Source: Antennarius striatus (lineage: Eukaryota > Chordata > Actinopteri > Lophiiformes > Antennariidae). From it: DNA of 64,000 nucleotides. Location: contig NC_090789.1 in the NCBI RefSeq assembly GCF_040054535.1, forward strand, positions 6,738,697 to 6,802,696. Direction: 5' to 3'. Below are positions 36,334 to 48,328 of this stretch, piece by piece (within the stretch, counting starts at the first letter, position 1; every line of letters begins with the position of its first letter). Under the pieces are notes generated by a model. The model had not been told where the DNA came from and ran no database searches. It saw nothing but the letters and a program-made list of their open reading frames with translations. The position numbers and the translations under genes are program-made.

Positions 36334-36953
36334 GTTTTCATTCAAAGCGTCGTTCGTGTTTATCGTGAAAGTTTTTCTTGTGACTGCGCACGACTTGGAG
36401 TTGAAGTATATTTTTCGACATCCTGTACCCCCCCCCCCCCCTGACAGATATGAATAGTTTCAGGTCAATCCGACCTTCTGAATTTTTGTGTCTTCGCTCA
36501 TGTTTCCCCAGTGGCGGATCGACGCCAGAGTTGTGACGCACGGCCACATCCCCGTGCGCTTTCACCGTGCGCCAGATCCGTGCCAAAAACGCTTTGACCC
36601 GACCACACAACTGTACATTCACACGGATTTCGCCACACATGCGGCCATTTTTTTGTTCCCCATCCGAGCCATTGTGCCGTGCGCGCACGTACAGCTCCAA
36701 CCCATCCGCAATATCCTTCCCGGCGCGATTCAGGAAAAGACGCGCCACGGACGCCCAACACTGCTGCTGTGTGTCAGAATAAAACCTGCCCCCCCCCCAC
36801 CACCCCCACCCGCACCCCCTCTCACACAGAGCGGACTCTTCCTCTGTCAAACTCCCATCACACGCGGTAAAGTGTCTTTGTCTCCCGTTTGAATGACAGC
36901 GGATGAAGGAGTTCCAGATCGAACCGCAAATATCATTACGCGCCGCGACCTAC

Positions 36954-37135
36954 CTGGAAATAGTGCGTGGGAGTTGGCGGTAGTCCACGGATTGTCCCGG
37001 TTGGACATTCAGGCCCCCCTCAACTGTCCGTCCTGGTCCCGCAACAGACTACCAGAGAACACGACGTCAATCATACACGCGCGCCACGCCCTTTTCTTTA
37101 TACGTCACGCAATATCGACCAATGGCAGCAGAGGT
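36954..37135 (-). promoter_or_regulatory. pals2: pals2 promoter and first untranslated exon
   Basis: On the minus strand: an inverted CCAAT box (CATTGG, about 37117-37123), a CRE-like TGACGTATAAAG with TATA core GTATAAAG (37097-37104), a GC box GGGCGTGGC and a CRE TTGACGTCG lie within 70 bp. They precede a GC-rich exon that ends with donor CCAG|GTAGGT at 36954. CpG content is high here and in the adjacent intron. The start site is expected near 37070. Confidence 0.6.
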
Positions 37136-37651
37136 ACCGCCCTGGCCACATGAATATATTTTATATGTACAGCTTTTTTTTTTCTTTTTTTTTTTTTTAC
37201 TCTGTCATTGACATAAATACAGTTCATTGTTATTCAAAAAACGTCATGTAAAAAAAACATGAATATTAATCGCGGTTAATAAAGTTAAACGCAGGTCTAC
37301 CTGGAGTTCTGTACTTTCACAGTTCATGACGCAATGTCAATAGGATACTATCACGCGGATGTAATAATAATATAATCATAGATTATACTATAAATGTTTA
37401 TAATTTTTGATTTTATTTTTTTAATTACCACAAAAGACCACACGCTTTTTAAGAACAATATTATCAGTCACACCTCAAATAATAGGAGATATTATTATGT
37501 TATTATTCCATAACACGTTCGTCTGAGTGTTTTATTTTTGTTTTATCTCATTTTTTATAGAGGTACGTTTGTCATGTTTTGACATGATTACATGTCATGT
37601 TGCGGTAATAATTTCTATGCTAACACAAACGTCAGTGAAGCGTTTACCTTA

Positions 37652-37670
37652 TGGCCACAAGAGGGCGCAA
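37652..37670. promoter_or_regulatory. CTCF-like site between pals2 and npy
   Basis: TGGCCACAAGAGGGCGCAA closely follows the vertebrate CTCF consensus (CCASNAGRKGGCGC). It lies about 0.55 kb upstream of the pals2 promoter and 0.67 kb beyond the npy stop codon. Motif match only. Confidence 0.5.
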
Positions 37671-37676
37671 TCTCAT

Positions 37677-37710
37677 AGAATCGCATGGTCATTTACGACC
37701 ATGCGATTCT
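37677..37710. repeat. Perfect 14-bp inverted repeat
   Basis: AGAATCGCATGGTC and its exact complement GACCATGCGATTCT are separated by a 6-nt loop, 7 bp from the CTCF-like site. Confidence 0.85.
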
Positions 37711-38049
37711 GGGGTTGGGGATTTGAAGAGAGCTGTGGTTGATCCAGTCGGTAGTCAGCAGGGGTTCAAGATGTCTATCAAGTCTAACGACTTGGAAAAT
37801 ACCAAAGAATCAATAAGATGACTCAGCGGTCCATGTGCACAACAGGACAGCATTAAGGACCAGTGTGTGTTCTAGTATAGGTGATTTATCTCAAATAATT
37901 AATTGATGAATATGAATCCACATGTATGACCTGAGTTATTGCTCCATTTCACCTTGCAGGCAAGTCCAACTTGACTCTTATTTCAGTAAACATCTGACAA
38001 CTTTTCAACGTTTTCCCTGACCAACACAAACATTAATTCTTCAGAAATC

Positions 38050-38335
38050 AAGAGTGTTTCTTCAAACAATCTTTAATAGCACAATTATACTATACAATCA
38101 CATTTATGTTCCACAGATGATAAATCTGAATACATTATTTACATTTTTATGGCACATACAGTAAGCAGTTGTAACTGTCGGTGATGGGGGGGGGGGGGTG
38201 AGAATAAGTGGAAGCTAATAGGAAAACTGGGCAGAGAGAGGTCATCATGTGCAGAGCAGTACAGAGTGGTTCATGTGTGAGGGTCAGGATGTTGCAGTCG
38301 GGCAGCAATGAGGAGGGATCCAACAAATGGTGGCA
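38050..38335 (-). other. npy: npy 3' UTR
   Basis: About 280 bp beyond the stop, including two poly-G/C tracts (38186-38198, 38377-38388 region). An ATTAAA polyadenylation variant on the minus strand (plus-strand TTTAAT near 38070) is the likeliest end. Confidence 0.4.
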
Positions 38336-39745
<1,410 letters not shown>

Positions 39746-40013
39746 CTGGTTCCAGGAAAGTAGAAAGATGCTCAGTGACACTGGACACTCTCCCCAGACA
39801 TTTTAAACTTATTAATGTTCTTTATTAAGGAATACACACACCATTGATTTGAACAAAAACACATTTAAACGTCAATATTGTGATCCATCTCTAATAACCG
39901 GGATTAGTGCTGCTTCTTTGCATACAGAAAATCCTCGCAAGTCGCGCAGACACTTCAAAATAAGTTTCATAATATGATGTGTGTGTTTAATAAATTAAAA
40001 TGAAGGTACTTAC

Positions 40014-40100
40014 ATTTCCCAGAGAGTATGCGGAGGTTTGCGCGCAGTCCTTTGGCGTGTGTTCTGTCCACGGGCGCTCGGAGTGCGGTGGGTCTTATAC
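40014..40100 (-). promoter_or_regulatory. npy: npy promoter and 5' UTR exon
   Basis: On the minus strand, TATA box GTATAAGA (plus 40093-40100) lies about 30 bp before an expected start near 40065. The non-coding exon ends at 40014 with a consensus donor GTAAGT. The region is locally GC-rich. Confidence 0.65.
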
Positions 40101-40458
40101 CTGTGAGCGCAAGAGGCGCTGCTGAAAAACGCGTCAGAGCTCCGCACCGTTTGGCGCAAGTCTCTGCCTTTCTTCATTTGAACGTCACCGGTGACGCGGT
40201 TATTAGGGCTTTTTAAGCAGTTTGCCTATATTTTAAACGCATGAAAAACGCAAACTAAAAATAGAATCAGCTAATAAGACTTAATTACCAACGAAAACGA
40301 GAAGGATTATGGATGAAGTTTGTTTTTCCAAGAGTGGAATCAATCCAGCTGCAGTCATGAGGTTTTTAGGATGCTGACAACGTAACGGCAAAAAAAAAGT
40401 CCTACTCAATTACCTGTGGATATATTAATTGAGTTATTGTCTTATAATTGTAAATTGA

Positions 40459-40461
40459 CAC

Positions 40462-40510
<49 letters not shown>
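40459..40510. repeat. (CA)n microsatellite upstream of npy
   Basis: About 25 CA units some 360 bp upstream of the npy TATA box. Confidence 0.95.
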
Positions 40511-40514
<4 letters not shown>

Positions 40515-43500
40515 AAAGGAGTGTGATGTTTTGGTGTTTATGAGGTTTCTCTAGAAAGAAGCCAATAAATTATTCCACAATCAAGTCGCATTTCTTTTGC
40601 ACAATGAGATCAATAAAGCCAGCTGAAGCCACAAAAGAATGGCATCAAATGAATCTTTGACAGGCGGCCTCTTTACCAAAAGAAGATTCGAAGACGACGC
40701 CTCGGTGATCTGGAATCAAAAGATCTCAAACAGATTTCCATGTACATGAACACTTTTCATGACATGCTGTTTCGTTGAATCAGTCCACTTATTTCATTTT
40801 GTGGTTGACTCCATTGGATGGAAATAGAGACTCGAACACGCGATGTGAACAAAAGGCCTAAATGTGAATGTAGAGGCACGTCAGTCAAAGAAGAGCCCAA
40901 TCTCCAAGAAACCCACTTAATAAGAAAACCCAAATAGCACTTCAAATGAATCTGTATCAGTAAGTGCTTCATTTACTTCCCATTCATGATCCTTTTGTAC
41001 GGCAGCGTGCAAGCATACAATCTATCAAAATCACTATTCTTCAGCAGTGCAGCTTTTTAAGGTGCAGCGGAGGATGTGGTAAGAGCTTTTTGTGTAGTAC
41101 AGGATGCTAAGAGGGAGATGAGGAAAGAGACACAAGTGAGAGTATCTGGAGTGCAAAGTTATGACCGAATCATCGTGATCACAGGCAGGATTTAGAACTT
41201 CTAGTCTCACACAGACACGTAGTGACTCACTTCAGTAAGTGTAACACCTCCTCTGAAGGAAACAGCTTGAACCTCCATGTGGAAGTGTATAAATGATGCA
41301 CATGTTAAACCACATAGTTATATCTGAGAGGCCGGTTAGTGTTTGTTTAAAAATAAAGAGAAACGATAGGAGTCCGAGGACTCAGACCTCTGCCCCAGCA
41401 GCTCAGTGTCACAGTGATGTCATCGTACATAAACACAATAACCCCATGATTGTACAGACCACCCTCATGATATAGCTCTCTGAATGAAAACCAACCCCTT
41501 TCATTTGGAATCACATTGATGTCATTATTAGTTCATTATTCAAGAAAAATAATATTCCACAAATGGATATACTATCACGCTAAATTTTCAAGATGCATCA
41601 AATTTGATACCAAATCAGAAGACTTTTAGCAACAGCTTAGTCTTTGCAGTTATAACTAAGACTTGATCATGCTATAATTTGCTTGTTAGTGCTAATCACA
41701 AAGTACAGCTTAGGCCAAAGTGGATGTTTCTTTGTTGTAAAGACATTTGGTGATGAAATAATGAACAGGAGAAATCTCACCAAAGTTATTAATATGACTG
41801 TGTATGCCAATCTTCATGATTATCTATCAAATAAATAGAGACGTGTCACTCTAAACCACACATGAAAACCTCACAATGACGTTTATTGCACTGTTGGCCT
41901 CTAAGTGGTAGTTGCTGGGTTTTTTTAATATATAAACCAAACCTGTTTTTACAAGTCAAATCAAGTCAAATATTGTAGTAGATGCTGTGTACAGCATCTA
42001 CCACAATAGTAGATGCTGGTATTCTTCAGTAAAGATGTACCCATCCACACCTGAAAATAGTTCCCAATGAATGCACACTATTCAATACACATTACTGAAT
42101 TAAGGAATTGTCACTAAAGGCTAATGGTTTTTGGTCATATTATTGGGATCTGTTGGCAAAATAATACAATATCAAAATAATACAATATCAACATGCCATT
42201 AAAACTAAATGGAGGTGAATCCAAAAGAGGAAAATGGCAGAAATAAATTCATAATGTACAAAATCAGCAGAGCGGCATGCAGTCATTACATTGTACTGAA
42301 ATCTGCTGGATGTTGGTGCAGAGGATAGTGTTGTATTCCAGTTCAAGGAAAAGACAAAGGGTGGTGTAAGACAAAGTCTTGGTGCTTTAATTGTTATTAG
42401 AAATATTTCTGTAGAGAACAAATGCTTTGCAGATCCAGCTGTTTAAATGCAAATATGTTTCCCCTCCTATCATCAGCCTCCTGGTTTGGACAGTATGATT
42501 TTCTTGAAAAATGAGTAAAAATCCAAAGACCTGTAATGTTCTGCTGCTGTGAATCTCACTTTTCAAATTTACCATATGTGCAACAGTGATGGGGGGTGTG
42601 AAACAAAAGCAGGCAAGCATGTGGCTTCAATCAGGTAGTTATATGCAAACAAGCTGGGAGGACAAATAAAAAAAGCATCATCTCTGGGTTGGCGCTCTCT
42701 CGGCTATTACACCACTCTCACAAACAAGTCTGACATTTAAATTATTGCCTTTGAATGCACTATTGTCTTATGGTGACAACTGTTACTTCTAACCAAGCAC
42801 TACTATTACTTATAGCACCGGCAGTCTCCTGTTTGTCTACGTGGGCTGCAGCTGCAAACTGAAGGTATTTCTGAGTACGTAAGGCCTGTTATTACATTCA
42901 TACTGAAGGCATCATCGGATTAATTAACTTCAATAAAAAGATTATCGACTGGTATTCACGAGGCCTGATGTATCTCGACTCGCGTTGCATTGCAGTTGCA
43001 TCAAACAGCAGAAAGATCTAGATTTAGATTTCATTACTGATTCAAAGTCATTTGCATAAGCAATATTGTTTTATGACTCCACCAACTTCGGAAACAAACA
43101 ATAATTGTCTTTCTTTCATAGAAATGTTCTTCTGCCACTACAGAATCATTTCTACTATCTGCTCCTCTGTGCCGCTAGCAATCAACACCTCAAAGAAGCA
43201 TGGCCCATAAATGTCCTTCTTTGTTCAGGCCGTGACATTAATTGACAGATTTTGCGAGCAATTACCGAACCATATACCATAATAGTTCAGAGAACACAAG
43301 CTTTTCTTCAATTTCAGTTTGAAGTAAGTACAATGCTGACAACTTCTCAATGAGGAAATAAAAAGAAATAAGATCCTTTGTCGTTCTCTCCCTTGTTCTT
43401 CTATTGCCCTAATTAAGCCCCCACTGTTTTCACAGTCACTCCATCAAGTCACAGAGTCTTAACTTTACTGTCTTAACCTCACGTCTCAGTGTGTGACTGT

Positions 43501-44839
43501 GTGTCTGTGAGAATAAATGTGTTTCTGCCACACCTGTCTCTGGGGTGAGAGGCATTGCTAATGCCATGTCAAAGGACGTCTTTTGATTGACAGGTGAGCA
43601 GAAGGTTACGCCACCGAGCTGTGATAGGTCGGCTCGGCTCAGGTGTGCAGGTCAAAGACCCGAGCCTGATATTAACGGCCCTAAGTTTGCTTTAACACAT
43701 AATTGAACCATTGTGACCTGCGTGAGACCACAGTCTTCTGTTTACGTCATGGGTGTGTCAGGTGTTTGTTGAGGGACAACAACATTATCATTATCATTAT
43801 CATTATCATTATCATTAACATTATTATAGTCGTTATTCAGTTCATGTAAGTACTATTTATCAATACCATCATAAAAATTTCTGTATTCACATTAAGCTGT
43901 AACATGTTTTAACTTATATTCATGGAAGTAGGATATATTCTTTCTAATATTTCTATTTGGAGTTAGTTTGGAATAATTCAACCATGTCAGCCTCCTCAAA
44001 ATATACTTCCAAAAAAATATTATTTCACGTCAGAAATTGCAAGAAAAGGAAACTGAAGCAAAAAGATAGAACATGGAAAATGCTCATCTCAGCATTTCAG
44101 ACATTATCTGTAGTCTCAGAGAATTGTATTGTTCTGCATTCAATAACCGGTAGCTAACATTACTAAGTTACTGCAAGGATAAGGATACTGTCGTAAATGT
44201 TTCTAATTAGTAAAGCTCAAAGTTAAGCGAGGTTAGTTTTCATCTGAATAACCTTAGCAAGTTTGCTATATGTAATGATTAGTAGTTAAATATGGCAGTC
44301 TAACTTTTGGCAAAGTGCTTCTCAACAGTTCTTTCTTTAAGATGCTTAATAACCAAGAGTATCATTAGAATTATTAAGTACCAGCACACATGTTTCAAGG
44401 CTGTGGAAATCATCACACGGAATAAAAAAGACACCCAAAATATTTTTAAATAACAAACTGGAAACTATTCTTGGCTTCATTGGTAATTTGTATCGCATAA
44501 CATTGTGAAATAATAAATAATGTGATCAATAGAATGTTGCCTTATCGAGAAAAGCATCAAAGTATAACTTAACATGTAACCAAATATGATGAGTTATTTT
44601 CCGTTTCCCGATTTCGGTAGCTGACCTGCAATAAAAAGACAAAGAACCATAAACACCTCAAAACCAGGATTTTTTAACAACTCAACATGTTTATAGATAA
44701 GGACAGTTACTACCGACAATACATGCAGTACAAACAAGGCAGTCAGAGACCGCAACATCCTGCGACAACCCTGAATTCAAAATTTTACCCTGACCTACAC
44801 ATTTTTGTGCCTCTGGCCTCCTGAAAATATTGCCTTTTG

Positions 44840-45475
44840 TTTTGTGATTACATCTTATCAGGTTTCAGAGATGTGTACCTAAAAAGGTATAAAAGGGAAA
44901 ATGTGACCTTAACCCAGTTTTTCAAGGTCAAGATTTTGATCAAATTTTCATCTCCTTGCCTCCCTGAATATAACGCATTTTGTTTCATCTTTGTATGTTA
45001 TTCAGTTCCTGAGAAAAGTGCAAACATATGTACAAAAAGTTTAAATCTGTCCTTGACCTAGTTTTCTCAAGGTCAAGGTCAGTCGGATGACCGCCCTCCA
45101 GAGTCTGGGTCCTGCCCGGAGTTTCTTCCTCAGCGGGGGAGTTTTTCCCCGCCACTGTCGCTTATGCTTACTCTGGGGGGTCTGTTAGGTTCAGTGCGTT
45201 GGGTTAGGATTAGGCTCCTCTCTCTCCCGCTAGAGCGGTTCTTTTGTGTGTTTTTTAACAGCCTGGGGGTCTGAGAGGACTGTAATTTAATCTGTGCTGT
45301 ATGTCGTGCATGTATGGTACACTTGACAATAGGACTGACTATGACTATGACTATCATCTCATTTTCATCCCCTTTGCTGCCAGAGTAACGTGCTTAATCT
45401 TTCATCTTTCTATCCGCAACGGTTGTGAAGCTATTTGGTGGATGGACGGACGGACGAACACATGTAATGATGAAG
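44840..45475. mobile_element. Dispersed 'AAGGTCAAGGTCA' repeat interrupted by a nested insertion
   Basis: 44840-45081 and 45354-45475 match, in order, the intact copy at 50755-50930 (for example AGGTCAAGGTCA followed by CATTTTCATCCCCTTTGC). Part of the unit is also tandemly duplicated at 44880-45000. The 272-bp insert 45082-45353 has the GGAGTTTTTCCCCGCCACTG block seen in many teleost retroposon tails and ends in a TGACTA tandem tail, as expected for a SINE/LINE 3' end. Confidence 0.6.
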
Positions 45476-48328
45476 GGCATTAAAGTTCTTGAATTATACC
45501 TGCTACTGTGGTTTAATATATTAAGGTCTACTGAATTCATTCTTTCATTTTCATTCATTCATTCATTTTGTCAATAATTTTGTATGCCGTAGGTTTGAAG
45601 GGCGAAGGTGATAATAGATAGTCTCACCAAGTTAAATATATTGACAACCTATTAGACACAATACAAGATGCAGGCATCATCGAAAATGAGCCTCATAATG
45701 GAGGGGAAATATATGACTCAAGCAGACCATCTATTACACTAGAAATTGCGGAAGTGTACCAATTACCAAGAATATGCTGCATTCATAAAACATGTTTGAC
45801 TCACATCCGACAAAGTTACTGTGTCCACACACTCATTCTGCCAATTAAAGGTGAAATACTTCTATTCAGGTAGCTGGTAGTGAGGTGCATTTTGTTTAAT
45901 TCTCTGAGTGCACGCAGTTAGACACAAAGAGAAAAATGCATTTACCCACCCTCACGCAGCAGCTAGTGGTACATTTTTAAAACAAGTCTGACATTTTCAA
46001 TAGCAGCAAAGTTGACAAACTGTCAGCTAAATGTACGAATGCATTACTGAACAGTGAATTAATGTGTTTAAAAACATTTCCCCCCCAAAAAAACAAGAAC
46101 AATTATGAATGCTAATAAGGTCTAATTTACATTTTTAGGACTTAGAAGCAAAAATTTGTGCTGTGGTCATTTGATTGAAACAGCGATTCTTATTCTTTTC
46201 TTGCAGGGATTTAAATGAGAACATCAACGTAACTATACATTATCTGCTCCAATTGAGGAAAATGTTCAATTTCATGGGACCCAGTCTTCATAAATATAAA
46301 ATTTTACAAGTATTTTGAACCTTTTGTTTCACTGAAACAGTTGGCTAAAAGACACTTAAATGCTACAGTGAACTGCGGTGTCTTGAGGATTTGGATGATA
46401 AATATCACAATAAAATAGTAGAATTTAGCAATACAACAATTGTGGATTTAAGGCTCACAAATTTCATGGACTCCATTCTACACTGAAAGCTGTTTGTTTT
46501 AGATTGTGTATTCATGAGCTGTACATTCATTATAAGTACACTGTGCACTGCTTCTGTCCTTTGCGTTTTGGATATTCAAGCTCAAATGTGTATCTTCTCT
46601 CTGAGTAGAATCTGGTTGACAGTCTGAAGTGGTTTCTCATTACCTCTCAGTCTTTTGTCTCTGTCTCTTGCTAAAAAATGTTTTGTTACCTCTCTCTCAG
46701 TTGTGGGGAAACTAAAACAAAGTGTGTTCTTCATTTCCACACAATGATATAAGCACGTGTTTACCCCAACTGACACTGGGGTAATTAAGTATTTCCATGC
46801 ACAGTAATTGCCAATTTAATCTTCTGATCTCCACTCTTGATTTTTTTGTTGTTGCAGACTTGTCAGTCAAGCTGGGCGTGGTTCCCATGGGGACCAAAGG
46901 AGTGTAGTAGTAATTCATCTAATGGCCAAAGTAAATTACCTGCAGCCTCCAAAGCGAGGGTTGCTATGAAGAGGCAATTACCCTTAATTGTAAATTACCA
47001 TCACAAGTCTCTTTCTGGTAAATCAACCGGGCATTTCTCTGGGCAAAAACTTGTCCAGGATTAAGTAGTTGAAAGAAGTCAAATGTTTTTTTCGTGGTTA
47101 CTTGATTCCAGCAGCCAACAAGTATTCCGTAGAGCCAAAGAGAAAGCATGATTAGTTTAAAGCTCATATGTGGCTGTGAATGTGAACGTTCTTTATGTGA
47201 TACCGTGGTCACAATACAGACACACTGAATCTAAAGCATCAGCTTTCAAATGAAATCCTGTCCACCTCCCTCCTTTGTAGCACTTGGTCAAAGAGCCCCA
47301 GGTGCAGCCGAGCCGTTTCTCAGACGTAGCCTTACATCTTTTCTCTCACAACCACCTGTTCAGCTCATTAACTTTCTCTATTTCTCACACACAAGCTTTT
47401 CCCCCTCAGGTGATGCATACATTACAATGCAGCTGTCTTGCAGTGGCCAGCCCCAATGTGGATGCTGATCCAGTTTGACTCGCTATCACACTGGAAATAT
47501 TTGAGTGGGAGTGAATCATCATTTGCTGTTAATTTTATTACTGGGTGGAAAGTGGGCCAACGATTCAAAAAGCATGACCTGCTTCAATCTCCATTCACTG
47601 TGTGGATTAAATCAACTCTCATCATCGCTGATCTGCGTGAGGAATGGGATTAATCAATCGTAGATGGTACATCTATCTACAAATTTTTGAAGCTTCATGG
47701 TTCTAGTGTTATTTTGGTGACATGTTGAATGGGTGGCTTTTTCCCCAATAAGAGAACATCAATCATACAAACCTTAGTTTTTTAAATGATCAGTTTATGT
47801 AGCTTGTTTGAAAGGGGTGATATGAGGCAGTGCTATTTAACTACAAAAAAAATAAAAGTGGCTTGGATTGGGTATAAAATATGACTGTGAGAAGTATTAT
47901 AGTTGTGTTCTTAGATTGGTGTGCAAGTTTATTGCATTTTTCAGCTCATTTGGTTCTGAAACAACATAAGATAATAAATCATCTAACTAGTCTACCTTTT
48001 TTATTTTTAAACATGGTAAATACACTATGACTTAACTTATTCAAATGGATTCAAGGTCTATAAACTTTCTCAAGGTTATGTCTACAATGTTTATGTAAAA
48101 CCATGTCAATATGTGTGTAAATATGAAAATGAAAACATCATTTTAGATGTGACACAAACAAAGTGTTTTTCAATGCTTGGCTTTATTTAAGATAACTAAA
48201 CAAAACACATATGTATTGTTAAAATTTAATAAACTTTAATTGTCCAAAAATTAATTACATAGATAATCCAGAAAGACAAATTTTGTTGTTTCTCTCATTT
48301 GATAAGAATTACATTTTATAATGGATAT

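Larger units (their letters stand above)
40200..48328. other. Gene-free interval npy-fam221a
   Basis: About 8 kb of AT-rich DNA in which I see no credible coding exon. It holds a (CA)n run (40459-40510), a near-perfect 18-bp-arm palindrome (41971-42008), a (CATTAT)n run (about 43787-43816), a less AT-rich stretch with a PBX/PREP-like TGATTGACAG at 43584-43593, and the repeat cluster at 44840-45475. In human 7p15, STK31 lies in the equivalent position; nothing resembling its Tudor or kinase domain is visible. Confidence 0.5.

Noticed and set aside
36338-36892. Long overlapping open frames on both strands (134-170 codons) beside the pals2 promoter
   Set aside because: CpG-rich sequence lacks stop codons in several frames by composition; no consistent protein features.
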